Counted from the first letter of the stretch, positions 33,497-42,851 are shown. The stretch is 64,000 nt of DNA from Zoogloea sp. (GCF_028689785.1 NZ_JAQVCN010000003.1:1-64000); one strand, 5' to 3'. The notes: generated by a model from the letters alone, not told the origin. A program made the numbers and translations.

Positions 33497-34282
33497 ATGG
33501 ACGATTTGCTGACGATTGCAGGCAAGGCCTATTCCTCCCGGCTGCTGGTGGGCACCGGCAAGTACAAGGATTTCACCGAGACCCGCGAGGCGGTGCTGGC
33601 CAGCGGGGCGCAGATCGTCACCGTGGCGATCCGTCGGACCAACATCGGGCAGGACCGGAACGCGCCCAGCCTGCTGGATGCGCTGCCCCCGTCCGAATTC
33701 ACCTACCTGCCCAACACGGCAGGCTGTTATTCGGCCGATGACGCGGTGCGCACCCTGCGCCTGGCGCGGGAGCTGCTGGACGACCACAAGTTGGTGAAGC
33801 TGGAAGTGCTGGGCGATCCGCACACCCTTTTCCCCAACATGCCGGAAACCCTCAAGGCCGCCCAGGTGCTGGTGAAGGAGGGTTTCGAGGTGATGGTGTA
33901 CTGCTCCGACGACCCCATCCAGGCCAAGATGCTGGAGGACATCGGCTGTGTGGCGGTGATGCCCCTGGCGAGCCTTATCGGCTCCGGCATGGGCGTGCTC
34001 AACCCCTGGAACGTGCAGTTGGTGCGGGACGCGGTAAAGGTGCCGGTGTTGCTGGATGCGGGGGTGGGCACGGCTTCGGACGCGGCCATCGCCATGGAGC
34101 TGGGCTGTGACGGGGTGTTGATGAACACCGCTATCGCCCTGGCCCGGGATCCGGTGAAGATGGCCGGCGCCATGAAGAAGGGTGTCGAAGCCGGCCGTGA
34201 GGCCTTCCTGGCGGGTCGCATGCCCCGCAAGTTCTACACCGCCAGCCCGAGCTCGCCCACGACGGGCATGATCGGCAGCTGA
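33497..34282 (+). CDS. thiG: thiazole synthase ThiG
   Basis: A 261-residue TIM-barrel enzyme that joins deoxyxylulose phosphate, dehydroglycine and ThiS-borne sulfur to give thiazole phosphate. The Schiff-base lysine lies in [30 protein letters not shown] and MNTAIA are phosphate- and active-site signatures. Partner of ThiS directly upstream; the dehydroglycine source (ThiO or ThiH) is not in the window. Confidence 0.95.
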   Translation: MDDLLTIAGKAYSSRLLVGTGKYKDFTETREAVLASGAQIVTVAIRRTNIGQDRNAPSLLDALPPSEFTYLPNTAGCYSADDAVRTLRLARELLDDHKLVKLEVLGDPHTLFPNMPETLKAAQVLVKEGFEVMVYCSDDPIQAKMLEDIGCVAVMPLASLIGSGMGVLNPWNVQLVRDAVKVPVLLDAGVGTASDAAIAMELGCDGVLMNTAIALARDPVKMAGAMKKGVEAGREAFLAGRMPRKFYTASPSSPTTGMIGS

Positions 34283-34325
34283 TCGGGGCGCGGACGCGCT
34301 GCTTTTTTGGTTTGACGGATTTTTC

Positions 34326-35051
34326 ATGAGTGACGAACAACAGCCGCCGGTGTCCGGCGATGAAGCGCAGCCGGCTGGCCGCCTGACCTCCCAGTCCATT
34401 CGCAGCTTCGTGCTGCGCCAGGGTCGCATGTCGGACGCGCAGCACCGCTTTCTGGACGAGATGATGCCCAAGGTCGGTATCGATTTTCGTCCCGAGCCCA
34501 TCGATCTGGCCCAGGTATTCGGCCGCAAGGCGCCGCAGATCGTGGAGATCGGCTTTGGCATGGGGCAGGCCACGGCCCAGATCGCCCAGGCGCGGCCGGG
34601 TGACGACTTCGTCGGCATCGAGGTGCATGCGCCGGGCGTCGGTGGCCTGTGCAAGCTGATCGAGGAGGGCGGCATCACCAACCTGCGCATCGTCCAGCAC
34701 GATGCGGTGGAGGTGTTGCGCGACATGATTCCCGAGGGCTCGCTGGCCGGTGTGCATATCTACTTCCCCGATCCCTGGCCCAAGAAGCGCCACCACAAGC
34801 GCCGCCTGGTGCAGGGGCCCTTCGTCAAGCTGATTGCCTCGCGCCTGGCGCCGGGGGGCTACCTGCACTGCGCCACCGACTGGGAGGAGTATGCCCAGCA
34901 GATGCTGGAGGTGCTGTCCGCCGAGCCGATGCTGGCCAATACGGCGGAGGGCTTTGCGCCCAAGCCCGACTACCGCCCCCTCACCAAGTTCGAGAACCGC
35001 GGCATCAAGCTGGGCCACGGGGTGTGGGACGTGGTTTTCCGCAAGGTCTGA
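34326..35051 (+). CDS. trmB: tRNA (guanine-N7)-methyltransferase TrmB
   Basis: A 241-residue SAM-dependent enzyme that makes m7G46 in t[17 protein letters not shown] is the SAM-binding motif and [16 protein letters not shown] the family's catalytic/tRNA-binding signature. The thiS-thiG-trmB order is common in beta- and gammaproteobacteria. It ends 2 bp before the next small gene. Confidence 0.95.
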   Translation: MSDEQQPPVSGDEAQPAGRLTSQSIRSFVLRQGRMSDAQHRFLDEMMPKVGIDFRPEPIDLAQVFGRKAPQIVEIGFGMGQATAQIAQARPGDDFVGIEVHAPGVGGLCKLIEEGGITNLRIVQHDAVEVLRDMIPEGSLAGVHIYFPDPWPKKRHHKRRLVQGPFVKLIASRLAPGGYLHCATDWEEYAQQMLEVLSAEPMLANTAEGFAPKPDYRPLTKFENRGIKLGHGVWDVVFRKV

Positions 35052-35053
35052 GC

Positions 35054-35281
35054 GTGGCCCTCAAGCGCTTGCCGGCCGGTGCCTGGCTGCTGGGGGTTCC
35101 CGGCCTGCTGTGCCTGATCGCCGGGGGCCTGCTGCTGGCGGGTCTGGGGGTGGATCTGCATCCCCTGCTGCAGGAGTCCGGCGCCGGGCTGGTGCTGCTG
35201 GTGTCGGGCGTGGCGCTGGTGGGGAGCGCGGCCTTTCCGCTGGTGCTGGCGGAGCTGGCAGCGAAGGACGAGCAGGGCTGA
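35054..35281 (+). CDS. small two-helix membrane protein
   Basis: A 75-residue frame from a GTG 2 bp after the trmB stop. Two hydrophobic stretches (about 9-28 and 39-61) suggest two membrane helices with short ends. No family is recognised. The tight link to trmB and lack of an alternative gene support it as real; the GTG start and absence of a clear ribosome-binding site leave doubt. Confidence 0.5.
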   Translation: MALKRLPAGAWLLGVPGLLCLIAGGLLLAGLGVDLHPLLQESGAGLVLLVSGVALVGSAAFPLVLAELAAKDEQG

Positions 35282-35325
35282 GGGCTGCTCCTTTCGGTAT
35301 GGGCATGCCTGTGCCCGGCGTCCGC

Positions 35326-35381
35326 GGGCGAATGAATTCGCCCCTACAGGAAGATCCCCGCGGCTCGTGGGGGCGACTTCA
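35326..35381. repeat. dispersed gene-end palindrome, copy 4 (split)
   Basis: GGGCGAATGAATTCGCCC (35326-35343) is a perfect 7-bp hairpin with a TGAA loop. The other half, CGTGGGGGCGACTTCAT, lies at 35365-35381. As in copy 2, the halves are separated, here by about 20 bp. It sits between convergent genes. Confidence 0.6.
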
Positions 35382-35449
35382 TTTGCACTGCGTAGCTTGA
35401 CGCACCGGCCGGCCGTCGCCGAAAGCCCGGTGATGTCGGCCCTCAGCCC

Positions 35450-36322
35450 TCAATACACCTTCGCCTCGCCCTCCGGCCGGGTCTTGAAGCGGCGGTGCAC
35501 CCAGTAGTACTGGGCCGGCATGGTGCGGACCAGGTCTTCGATGGCGGCGTTCATGCGATGCACGTCGGCCTCCACGTCGCCACTCGGGAAGTCCGTCCAT
35601 GGTTCGCTCAGGGTCACCACATAGCCCTGGCCGCCCGGGAGCATGCGGGTCACGCAGGTCACCACCACCGCGCCGCCCAGGCGGGTGAGGCGGGGCAGGG
35701 CGGAGAGGGTGGCGGCCTGCACGCCGAAGAAGGGCGAGAAGATGGAGTCTTCGATGCCATTGTCCATGTCCGGCAGGTAGTAGAAGGGCCGCATTTCCTT
35801 CATGGCCTTGATGGAGGCGCGCACGCTTTCGTCCCGGCGCAGCAGCACCTGGCTGCCAAAGCGGCTGCGCCCGTGAAACAGCCACTGGTCGATCACCGGG
35901 TCGCGCTGGCGGGCGTAGATGCTCACGCAGTCAAAGCTGGCGGCCAGCCGGGTGCCGCCCAGATCCAGGCCGAGGAAGTGAGGTGTCAGCATGATCACCG
36001 GCTGGCGTTGCGCGATCAGGCGGGCCAGGATTTCCTCGCCTTCCACGCGCACGATCCGGCGCACCCGCGCCTCCGGGGCAAACCAGGCCAGGCCGCGTTC
36101 GATCAGGCTGCGCCCGGCCAGGGCGAAGTGTTCCCTGGCCAGGGCTCGGCGTTGGGCTTCGGGCAGATCGGGAAAGCACAGGCGCAGGTTGGTGTGCACC
36201 ACCCGGCGGCGGGGCGCGATGATCCAGTACAGCAGCAGGCCGATGCTGCGGCCGATGGGGGCCTGGATGGACAGGGGCAGCCAGTGGAGCAGCCACAGCA
36301 GGGCAACGATGATTCGACTCAT
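35450..36322 (-). CDS. LpxL/HtrB-family lipid A acyltransferase (first)
   Basis: A 290-residue inner-membrane late acyltransferase that adds a secondary acyl chain to the lipid A precursor. The catalytic H-x4-D is at His115-Asp120 (TPHFLGLDLG), and an N-terminal hydrophobic anchor spans about 3-36. It lies 9 bp after the paralogue at 36332, so the two are co-transcribed. Which secondary position each acylates cannot be read from sequence. Could also be an ornithine- or glycolipid acyltransferase of the same fold. Confidence 0.85.
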   Translation of the reverse strand: MSRIIVALLWLLHWLPLSIQAPIGRSIGLLLYWIIAPRRRVVHTNLRLCFPDLPEAQRRALAREHFALAGRSLIERGLAWFAPEARVRRIVRVEGEEILARLIAQRQPVIMLTPHFLGLDLGGTRLAASFDCVSIYARQRDPVIDQWLFHGRSRFGSQVLLRRDESVRASIKAMKEMRPFYYLPDMDNGIEDSIFSPFFGVQAATLSALPRLTRLGGAVVVTCVTRMLPGGQGYVVTLSEPWTDFPSGDVEADVHRMNAAIEDLVRTMPAQYYWVHRRFKTRPEGEAKVY

Positions 36323-36331
36323 GAACGGGGA

Positions 36332-37192
36332 TTACCGGGTTGCAGGTGCGGGCGGTGCGCCGGATGGGCGCTTGTAGCGGTTGTAGCCCCACAGGTACTG
36401 GGCAGGATTCTCGCGGATCTGGGCCTCGAGTTCCCGGTTGATTGCGGTGGCCCGGGCGGAGGTGTCGCCGCCGAGGGGCGTCAGCGCCGGGCGCAGGTGC
36501 AGGTGAAAGCCCTTGCCGCCGGGCAGGCGCTCGGCCCAGGCGAAGAGGGTGGAGACACCGGCGACTTCCGACAGGCGCGCCGCCAGCGTCATGGTATAGG
36601 CCGGCCGGCCGAAGAAGGGCAGCCAGGCACCTTCACCGCCGCCGGGCACCTGGTCGGGCAGCATGCCCACCGCTTCACCGGCGCGCAGGGCCTTGATCAG
36701 GCGGCGCACGCCGCTCACGTCGGCGGGCGCCAGGTGCATGTTGCCGCGGCGACGGCCGGCATTGATCACCGGCTGCAGCACGGCTTTCTTGGGGGCCCGG
36801 TAGAGCACGGTGATCGGTTTGTGCATGGAAAAATACTGGGCCGAGATCTCGAAGCAGCCCAGGTGCGGGGTGATGAAGAGGATCCCGCCACCGCTGGCTT
36901 CGGCGGCCTCCACGTGCTCCCAGCCCGTCACCTGCACCACCTTGGCGGTGATCTCGGCCTGGGGGCGCAGCAGCACCCAGGGCAGCTCCAGGGCCTGCTT
37001 GCCGATCTCGCCGACGCAGCGCCGCCAGAGGCGCCCGGCCTCGTCGTGGCCGAGGGCCAGCTCAAGATTGGCGCGCAGGCGCCGTCGATAGGTGGGTGAC
37101 AGGGCGTAGGTGAGCCAGCCGGCGAGAACGCCCAGGGACTGGAGGAGTCCGAGGGGAAGACCGGCAAGAAACTTGAATATCAGGGACGCCAT
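36332..37192 (-). CDS. LpxL/LpxM-family lipid A acyltransferase (second)
   Basis: A 286-residue paralogue of the downstream acyltransferase with H-x4-E at His110-Glu115 (TPHLGCFEIS), an N-terminal membrane anchor (about 5-30) and the conserved DQVPGGGEGAWLPFFG loop. ATG 37192 was chosen because the anchor begins there; the open frame runs further upstream across the metK promoter. First gene of a two-gene operon, divergent from metK. Confidence 0.87.
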   Translation of the reverse strand: MASLIFKFLAGLPLGLLQSLGVLAGWLTYALSPTYRRRLRANLELALGHDEAGRLWRRCVGEIGKQALELPWVLLRPQAEITAKVVQVTGWEHVEAAEASGGGILFITPHLGCFEISAQYFSMHKPITVLYRAPKKAVLQPVINAGRRRGNMHLAPADVSGVRRLIKALRAGEAVGMLPDQVPGGGEGAWLPFFGRPAYTMTLAARLSEVAGVSTLFAWAERLPGGKGFHLHLRPALTPLGGDTSARATAINRELEAQIRENPAQYLWGYNRYKRPSGAPPAPATR

Positions 37193-37217
37193 CAGCCAGT
37201 GCCGGGTTGCGGCCGAA

Positions 37218-37245
37218 TTGACGGCCGGGTGCGCAAAGTTATAAT
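37218..37245 (+). promoter_or_regulatory. metK promoter
   Basis: TTGACG (37218-37223), 16-bp spacer, perfect TATAAT (37240-37245). The start near 37252 would give a leader of about 155 nt before metK, unusually long for a housekeeping gene. Confidence 0.72.
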
Positions 37246-37332
37246 TGTGATTCCGCCGAGTTAATCCGACAACTTGCAGGGCGGGGGCACCGCGCAGCCA
37301 GGCTGCCAGGGCGCCCAAAAAATACTGCTAAA

Positions 37333-37395
37333 GCGTCGCCGCTCCGAAGATCCCCAGAGACGGCAACGCCGAACTACTGGGGATTTTTGCTTTTT
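37333..37395 (+). promoter_or_regulatory. structured metK leader: terminator-like hairpin or H-type pseudoknot
   Basis: ATCCCCAG (37350-37357) pairs perfectly with CTGGGGAT (37377-37384), which runs into TTTTGCTTTTT, as in an intrinsic terminator. A short hairpin CGGC-AAC-GCCG (37361-37371) fits inside it. A second stem, GCGTCGCCG (37333-37341) with CGGCAACGC (37361-37369), 8 of 9 pairs, is exclusive with that inner hairpin. It leaves ATCCCCAG in its loop, so both stems together make an H-type pseudoknot with loops of 8, 3 and 7 nt. The metK ribosome-binding site follows 12 nt later. This suggests control of metK by attenuation or a ligand-sensing RNA; I know no described class that it matches. 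Confidence 0.55.
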
Positions 37396-37407
37396 GAGGA
37401 GCGTTGC

Positions 37408-38574
37408 ATGGCCCGTGAATTCCTGTTTACTTCTGAGTCCGTCTCCGAAGGTCATCCGGACAAGGTCGCCGACCAGATTTCCGATGCGGTGCTCGACGCC
37501 ATCCTGGCCCAGGACCCCCGTGGCCGGGTGGCCTGCGAGACTCTGGTGTCCACCGGCTTGGTGGTCATCTCCGGCGAGATCACCACCCGCGCCGACATCA
37601 ACTACATGGATCTCGCCCGCGAGACCATCAAGCGCATCGGCTACGACGATTCCGACATCGGTTTCGACTACAAGAGCTGCGCGGTGCTCACCGCCATCAA
37701 CCGCCAGTCTTCCGACATCGCCCAGGGCGTGAACGAGGGCGAAGGCCTCGACCTGGACCAGGGTGCCGGCGACCAAGGCCTGATGTTCGGCTACGCCACC
37801 AACGAAACGCCGAGCCTGATGCCCTTCCCCATCTACTATGCCCACCGCATCATGCAGCGGCAGGCCGAGGTGCGGAAGGACGGCCGCCTGCCCTGGCTGC
37901 GCCCCGACGCCAAGAGTCAGCTCACCGTGAAGTACGTGGACGGCAAGCCGGTGGCCATCGACACCGTGGTGGTGTCCACCCAGCATCACCCGGACATCTC
38001 CCACGCCGACCTCACCGAGGCGGTGATCGAGGAAGTCATCAAGCCGGTGTTGCCGAAGGAACTCCTCGCCGCCAATACCCGCTTCCTGATCAATCCCACC
38101 GGCCGCTTCGTGATTGGTGGCCCGAATGGCGATTGTGGCCTCACCGGCCGCAAGATCATCGTCGACACCTACGGCGGCGCAGCCCACCACGGTGGCGGCG
38201 CCTTCTCGGGCAAGGATCCGTCCAAGGTGGATCGCTCTGCCGCCTACGCCGGCCGTTACGTGGCCAAGAACATCGTGGCTGCCGGCCTGGCCGACAAGTG
38301 CGAAGTGCAGGTGGCCTACGCCATCGGCGTGGCCCAGCCGGTGAGCCTGATGGTGGAAACCTTCGGCACGGGCAAGATCTCCGAAGACCGCATCGTCGAG
38401 CTGGTGCGCGCCCACTTCGACCTGCGCCCGAAGGGCATCATCGCGGCCCTCGACCTGCTGCGCCCGATCTACTCCCGCACCGCCGCCTACGGTCACTTTG
38501 GCCGTGACGAGGTGGATTTCACCTGGGAGAACACCGATAAGGCCGCCGCGCTGCGGGCCGACGCGGGTCTGTAA
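37408..38574 (+). CDS. metK: S-adenosylmethionine synthetase
   Basis: A 388-residue enzyme that makes SAM from methionine and ATP. Signatures are [12 protein letters not shown] at the start, [12 protein letters not shown] and [19 protein letters not shown], which hold the ATP, Mg2+ and K+ sites. Start ATG 37408 with GAGGAG 6 nt upstream; an earlier in-frame ATG at 37387 lies in the terminator hairpin region and is unlikely. The leader upstream looks regulatory. A strong hairpin terminator follows. Confidence 0.97.
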   Translation: MAREFLFTSESVSEGHPDKVADQISDAVLDAILAQDPRGRVACETLVSTGLVVISGEITTRADINYMDLARETIKRIGYDDSDIGFDYKSCAVLTAINRQSSDIAQGVNEGEGLDLDQGAGDQGLMFGYATNETPSLMPFPIYYAHRIMQRQAEVRKDGRLPWLRPDAKSQLTVKYVDGKPVAIDTVVVSTQHHPDISHADLTEAVIEEVIKPVLPKELLAANTRFLINPTGRFVIGGPNGDCGLTGRKIIVDTYGGAAHHGGGAFSGKDPSKVDRSAAYAGRYVAKNIVAAGLADKCEVQVAYAIGVAQPVSLMVETFGTGKISEDRIVELVRAHFDLRPKGIIAALDLLRPIYSRTAAYGHFGRDEVDFTWENTDKAAALRADAGL

Positions 38575-38591
38575 GCCGGCTCTGACCGGAC

Positions 38592-38627
38592 ATGCAAAAG
38601 GGCGACCCTCGGGTCGCCCTTTTGCAT
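38592..38627. terminator. bidirectional terminator after metK
   Basis: A perfect 17-bp stem, ATGCAAAAGGGCGACCC, with its complement across a 2-nt TC spacer. It has an A-run on one side and a T-run on the other, so it can end both metK and the convergent hydrolase gene. Confidence 0.88.
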
Positions 38628-38644
38628 GGATGCGCGAAAACGAT

Positions 38645-39622
38645 TTACTTGTCGCTGCGCAGGGGGCTGAACTCCACCGGCACCCAGGCGTAGCCCTTGC
38701 CTTCGGCGCGCACGTGGCCAAGGCCCGGGAAGGGCAGGTGCATGCCGGCGAGGGCCAGCTTCTCCTTGGCGGCACGGGCGAAGAGCTTCTTGCGGGCCGC
38801 CACGGCCTTCTTCTTGTCGCTGTCGAACTCGATGGCGACTTCCGGCCGGGCGAACTGCACGGCGTGGCTGTGCACCGCATCGCCGACGATCAGCAGGCGC
38901 TGGCCCTTCGATTCGATCAGGTAGGCCGTGTGGCCGGGGGTGTGGCCGTTGGCGTCGACGGCGGTGATGCTCGGGGCCACCTCGACTTCACCGGCAAAGG
39001 GCTTCCAGCGGCCGGCGGCCTGGTAGGGGGCGGCAGCGTCCCGGGCCAGCTTGAAGAAGGGCTTGAAGCCGTCCGGCGCCTTGGCGGCGATCTCTTCCGA
39101 CAGCCAGAAGTCGTGGTCGGCCTGGGCGACCCGAACCTGGGCGTTGGGGAACAGGGGCTTGCCGTCGGCGCCGAGGAGGCCGGCGGCGTGGTCGGCGTGC
39201 AGGTGGGTGAGCAGCACCACGTCGACCTGATCCGGGCTGTAGCCGGCGGCTTTCAGATTGTCGCCGATGTAGCCGAGGGTCGGCCCGAAGGCCTTGGCGG
39301 CGCCGGCATCCACGAGGATCAGTTTGCCACCCGCGTTGACCAGGAAGGCATTGACGGCGGTCTGGACCTTTTGACCACCCAGGAACATGCGCGCCAGCAG
39401 GCGCTGGACTTCGGCCGGGCTGGCATTGCTGAGGATCTTGGTGTCGAGATCGATGAAGCCGTCGTAGAGGGCGGTCACTTCCACGTCGCCTACGGCGAGG
39501 CGATAGAAGCCGGGCACCTGGGTGCGCACGGCCGGGGCTTCGGCCAGTGCCGGGGTGGCGGGCAGGAGAGCCGTGCCAAGGACGAGGGCGAGGGCCAGGC
39601 GGGTGAGGCTATGACGGATCAT
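38645..39622 (-). CDS. secreted MBL-fold metallo-hydrolase
   Basis: A 325-residue periplasmic protein. A signal peptide (hydrophobic 8-22, cleavage after Ala27) precedes a metallo-beta-lactamase fold with the metal motif THLHADHAAG, DANGHTPGHT and GDAVHSHAVQF. These ligands support a two-zinc site. The closest broad groups are quorum-quenching lactonase-like and AttM-like hydrolases, but the substrate is unknown. ATG 39622 was chosen because it starts the signal peptide. Confidence 0.87.
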   Translation of the reverse strand: MIRHSLTRLALALVLGTALLPATPALAEAPAVRTQVPGFYRLAVGDVEVTALYDGFIDLDTKILSNASPAEVQRLLARMFLGGQKVQTAVNAFLVNAGGKLILVDAGAAKAFGPTLGYIGDNLKAAGYSPDQVDVVLLTHLHADHAAGLLGADGKPLFPNAQVRVAQADHDFWLSEEIAAKAPDGFKPFFKLARDAAAPYQAAGRWKPFAGEVEVAPSITAVDANGHTPGHTAYLIESKGQRLLIVGDAVHSHAVQFARPEVAIEFDSDKKKAVAARKKLFARAAKEKLALAGMHLPFPGLGHVRAEGKGYAWVPVEFSPLRSDK

Positions 39623-39684
39623 GGGTTGGGGCTCCAGCGCGTAAAAGGACAAGAGAGTACCCAAATATCCGCCCGCTGCGGAGT

Positions 39685-40002
39685 TCAGGGTGCCATGTGG
39701 ATGGCCAGCCAGACGGTATCCGGGCCCGTGGCAGCAACCCGATGGCGCCGCCCGGCCGGGATCAGCAGCCAGTCGCCGGGGGCCAGTGCCTGGAGTTCGC
39801 CATCGTCGAACTCCAGTTCGGCGCTGCCCTGGGCCAGCATCACCCACTCGTCGTCGGTCTGCTCATACCAGAAGCCCGGTGGGCTGGCGTGGCGGTGGGA
39901 TACGATGCGTTCGATGCGCAAGCCGGGCCGGCTCAGCAGGGGCTCGAAGTGTTCTTCCGGGCCGACGGGTGGGAGCGGGGAGAAAAGGTTGTGGCGAGAC
40001 AA
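39685..40002 (-). CDS. cupin-domain protein
   Basis: A 105-residue single-domain cupin. The conserved barrel segments read YEQTDDEWVMLAQGSAELEFD and GDWLLIPAGRRHRV; the last His and an upstream Glu could bind a metal, though the first-motif HxH is missing. Such small cupins are common and mostly uncharacterised. It lies upstream of the metallo-hydrolase on the same strand, 62 bp apart, and may be co-transcribed. Confidence 0.8.
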   Translation of the reverse strand: MSRHNLFSPLPPVGPEEHFEPLLSRPGLRIERIVSHRHASPPGFWYEQTDDEWVMLAQGSAELEFDDGELQALAPGDWLLIPAGRRHRVAATGPDTVWLAIHMAP

Positions 40003-40310
40003 GGGGCTTGGCGGGCAGGCTGGGAGCGAGGCGGGAAAAAGGCTGCGCCGGGATGAAGTCTCTGTGGGGTTTCTGGGGGTCTTTGTTGTGCCCCGGCGCG
40101 CCGCTCAAGCACGTTCCGGATGCCCCGGAGGGCAGCAAAAACGTGGACTGATCATACGTTGCGCAGGCGGTTGCAGCCAATTGAAAGTGGGCATGCTCCG
40201 GATAGTCCATTCCTATCATGCCATCGCCAATCATGTGCCCGAAATGGGTTTTGACGTGACCCGTACGGGGGGGTAAGGGCTTACCCTGAGCGCAGGAGGT
40301 GGGATCAAGC
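40003..40310. other. 308-bp gap without a gene
   Basis: No gene or RNA family is recognisable. A perfect dyad, GGGTAAG-GG-CTTACCC (40271-40286), lies just before the ribosome-binding site AGGAGG (40294-40299) of the downstream cyclase and could act on its transcription or translation. I looked for a c-di-GMP riboswitch and found none. Confidence 0.4.
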
Positions 40311-42851
40311 ATGGTGACTCTGAAGTCGTGCATGGGCACAGCATTCAAGCTCTTGTCCACATCCCTGCGTCTGCGCGTGGCTGCCGGCGTGTTGGCTGGG
40401 GTGATGGTGGCGTTGTGGCTGACCACGCTGGCGCTGATGTACTCCCTGGAGCAGGAAATGCTGGGGATCCTGTCAACGCAGCAGTTTTCGGTGGTGTCCC
40501 TGCTTGCCGACGATATCGACCGTTCTGTTGCCGAGCGACTCAGGGCTCTGGAGGTGCTGGCCGCCAGCATCGACGCGCCGCTGCTGGCGCAACCCGAACG
40601 TCTTGATGCATCCATCCGCAGCCAGGCTGTGTTGCTGACGCTCTTCAACTGGGGCGTGCTGGTCACCGACCGCCACGGGACGGCACTGCTCAGCCTGCCG
40701 TACGAACATCGCCGCCAGGGGGTGAATTACGCCGACGTCCCGGCCGTTACCCGGACCCTGGAAACCGGCCGCGCCGGGGTGGGCGCTGCCCAGGTGGGCA
40801 AGACCACCCATCAGCCGGTGGTGCCGATGATCGTTCCCATCCGGGATGCAGACGGGGGTGTCGTCGGTAGCCTGATCGGACTGACAAATCTGGCAGAGCC
40901 CAACTTTCTTGACGAGATCGGGGCCAATCGCTTTGGCCGCCAGGGAGGCTATCTGATCACCGATCCGGTGCAGCGCATCTTCATTGCCGGCACCGACAAG
41001 TCCCGGGTCATGCAGCCGGGGCCATCGGTGGGCATCAACCCGGTGTACGACCGCTACGTCGACGGCTACGAGGGTTCCGGCCTGGCACGCAGTTCGCGGG
41101 GCGTGGTGGAGCTGTCGTCCAGCCGCAAGGTGCGCTCGACGGGCTGGCTGATGCAGTCGGTGTTGCCGGCCGACGAGGCCTTTGCCCCTTTCTATGCCTT
41201 GCGCTGGCGTCTGCTGGTCTCGTCGCTGGTCCTCAGTGTGCTGGCCGCTGGCGTTGGCGGGTGGTGGTTGCGGCGGGAGCTCCGGCCCCTGGGGGAGGCG
41301 GTGGGCCTGCTGGGGGCCATGCGCGATGGGGCCATTCCCCGTCAGCCCCTGCCCGTGCGCCGGGATGACGAGATCGGGGCGCTGGCCGGGGCATTCAATG
41401 GGTTGCTGCGGACGATCATAGAAGGCGAGGCGCGGGCTGCGGAGCATGGCTTCAACCAGCGTCTGCGAGTCATTGTGTCGCAGATCCCCGGGGTGGTCTT
41501 CCAGTACCGGGTGGGGGCCGACGGGCATCACAGCCTGCCTTTTGTCAGCGATGCGGCCCGGGAGGTGTGGGGGCTCGCCCCCGATACCCTGGCGAGCGCG
41601 GCCGACGGGCTTGTGGATGCGTTGCACAAAGACGACCGGGCGGGCTTTGCGGCATCCCTACAGACCTCTGCTTCCACCCTGGAGCCGTGGCACCTGGAGT
41701 GCCGCATCCGTCATCCCCGGCGCGGCCTGCGCTGGATGCACATGGATGCCGTCCCCGAAGCCGCGGCCGACGGCAGCCTGACCTGGCAGGGCTTTGCCAT
41801 GGACATCACCGAGGCCAAGAACGCCGAGAGCGAACTACGCATTGCCGCGGCCACTTTCGAGACCCAGGAGGGCATCTTCATCACCGATGCCGACGAGCAT
41901 ATCGTGCGGGTCAATCAGGCCTTCACCACGATGACCGGCTACACCCCCCACGAGGCGATCGGACAGACGCCGCGCCTGCTCCGCTCCGGCCGTCACGAAG
42001 GGGAGTTCTACCGGAGCCTTCGCGAGGGTCTGGCACGGGATGGGTTCTGGCAGGGGGAGATCTGGAATCGCCGCAAGTCGGGTGAGATCTATGCCGAGTG
42101 GGTCACCATTTCGGCGGTGCGCGACCGTGCTGGGCGGATCACCCATTACGTGGCAGCGTTTTCGGACATCACCGAGCACAAGCGGGCCGAGGAGCAGATC
42201 CAGCAGCTCGCCTTTTACGACCCCCTGACCCGTTTGCCCAACCGACGGCTCTTCCATGACCGCTTCGATCAGGCCCTGGCGGCAAGTGCCCGCAACAATA
42301 CTCGGGGAGCGCTGATGTTCCTCGACCTGGATGGTTTCAAGGGCCTCAACGATCAGCACGGCCACGTCATGGGCGATGCCTTGTTGCTGGAGGTGGCCCG
42401 GCGCCTGAGCGCCTCCGTACGCGAGACGGACACGGTGGCGCGCCTGGGCGGTGATGAGTTTGTGGTGGTGCTCGAAGGCCTCGACGAGGGGCCGGAGGCG
42501 GCCGCTGCCCATGCCGGGCGGGTCGCCGAGAAGCTGCGCCTGGCATTGGCCGAGCCTTATCTGCTGGTGCTGCCCTCCGGCGATGTAGCGGTGAGTCACT
42601 ACTGTACCGCGAGCATCGGGGTGTGCCTGTTCAACAGGCACGGAGAAACCCGCGATGAACTTCTGAAACAGGCTGATATCGCGATGTACCGGGCCAAGGC
42701 AGCAGGGCGAAACGCCATTTGTTTCTTCAGACACAGGCCGGAGGCGGAGGAAAGCTCCGCGCCGGCCGAGCCACCGCCGCCCGGGCCAGCTTCAGGGCAG
42801 GATCTTGTCGATGACGACCTTCAGGTCGGTGGCGCCGGGCTTCACGGGTGA
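40311..42851 (+). CDS. membrane diguanylate cyclase with Cache-like, HAMP and PAS domains
   Basis: An 846-residue c-di-GMP synthase. Order: membrane segment (about 21-43), extracytoplasmic sensor (45-290), membrane segment (295-318), HAMP (318-370), two PAS domains (about 385-505 and 510-635), GGDEF domain (650-815) with GGDEF at about 713-717. The I-site RETD lies five residues before it, so feedback inhibition is likely. No EAL domain. ATG 40311 was chosen; a GTG at 40299 is in frame but overlaps the AGGAGG. The last 60 bp overlap the end of ccmI on the other strand, and the proline-rich tail there looks non-conserved. Confidence 0.92.
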   Translation: MVTLKSCMGTAFKLLSTSLRLRVAAGVLAGVMVALWLTTLALMYSLEQEMLGILSTQQFSVVSLLADDIDRSVAERLRALEVLAASIDAPLLAQPERLDASIRSQAVLLTLFNWGVLVTDRHGTALLSLPYEHRRQGVNYADVPAVTRTLETGRAGVGAAQVGKTTHQPVVPMIVPIRDADGGVVGSLIGLTNLAEPNFLDEIGANRFGRQGGYLITDPVQRIFIAGTDKSRVMQPGPSVGINPVYDRYVDGYEGSGLARSSRGVVELSSSRKVRSTGWLMQSVLPADEAFAPFYALRWRLLVSSLVLSVLAAGVGGWWLRRELRPLGEAVGLLGAMRDGAIPRQPLPVRRDDEIGALAGAFNGLLRTIIEGEARAAEHGFNQRLRVIVSQIPGVVFQYRVGADGHHSLPFVSDAAREVWGLAPDTLASAADGLVDALHKDDRAGFAASLQTSASTLEPWHLECRIRHPRRGLRWMHMDAVPEAAADGSLTWQGFAMDITEAKNAESELRIAAATFETQEGIFITDADEHIVRVNQAFTTMTGYTPHEAIGQTPRLLRSGRHEGEFYRSLREGLARDGFWQGEIWNRRKSGEIYAEWVTISAVRDRAGRITHYVAAFSDITEHKRAEEQIQQLAFYDPLTRLPNRRLFHDRFDQALAASARNNTRGALMFLDLDGFKGLNDQHGHVMGDALLLEVARRLSASVRETDTVARLGGDEFVVVLEGLDEGPEAAAAHAGRVAEKLRLALAEPYLLVLPSGDVAVSHYCTASIGVCLFNRHGETRDELLKQADIAMYRAKAAGRNAICFFRHRPEAEESSAPAEPPPPGPASGQDLVDDDLQVGGAGLHG

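Noticed and set aside
37396-37407. GAGGAGCGTTGC at the metK start resembles the conserved core of the SAH riboswitch
   Set aside because: It is the ribosome-binding site and start region itself; the remaining SAH riboswitch helices are absent and the usual target is ahcY.
40003-40310. c-di-GMP riboswitch before the diguanylate cyclase
   Set aside because: No GEMM-I or GEMM-II core is visible; only a short dyad was found.
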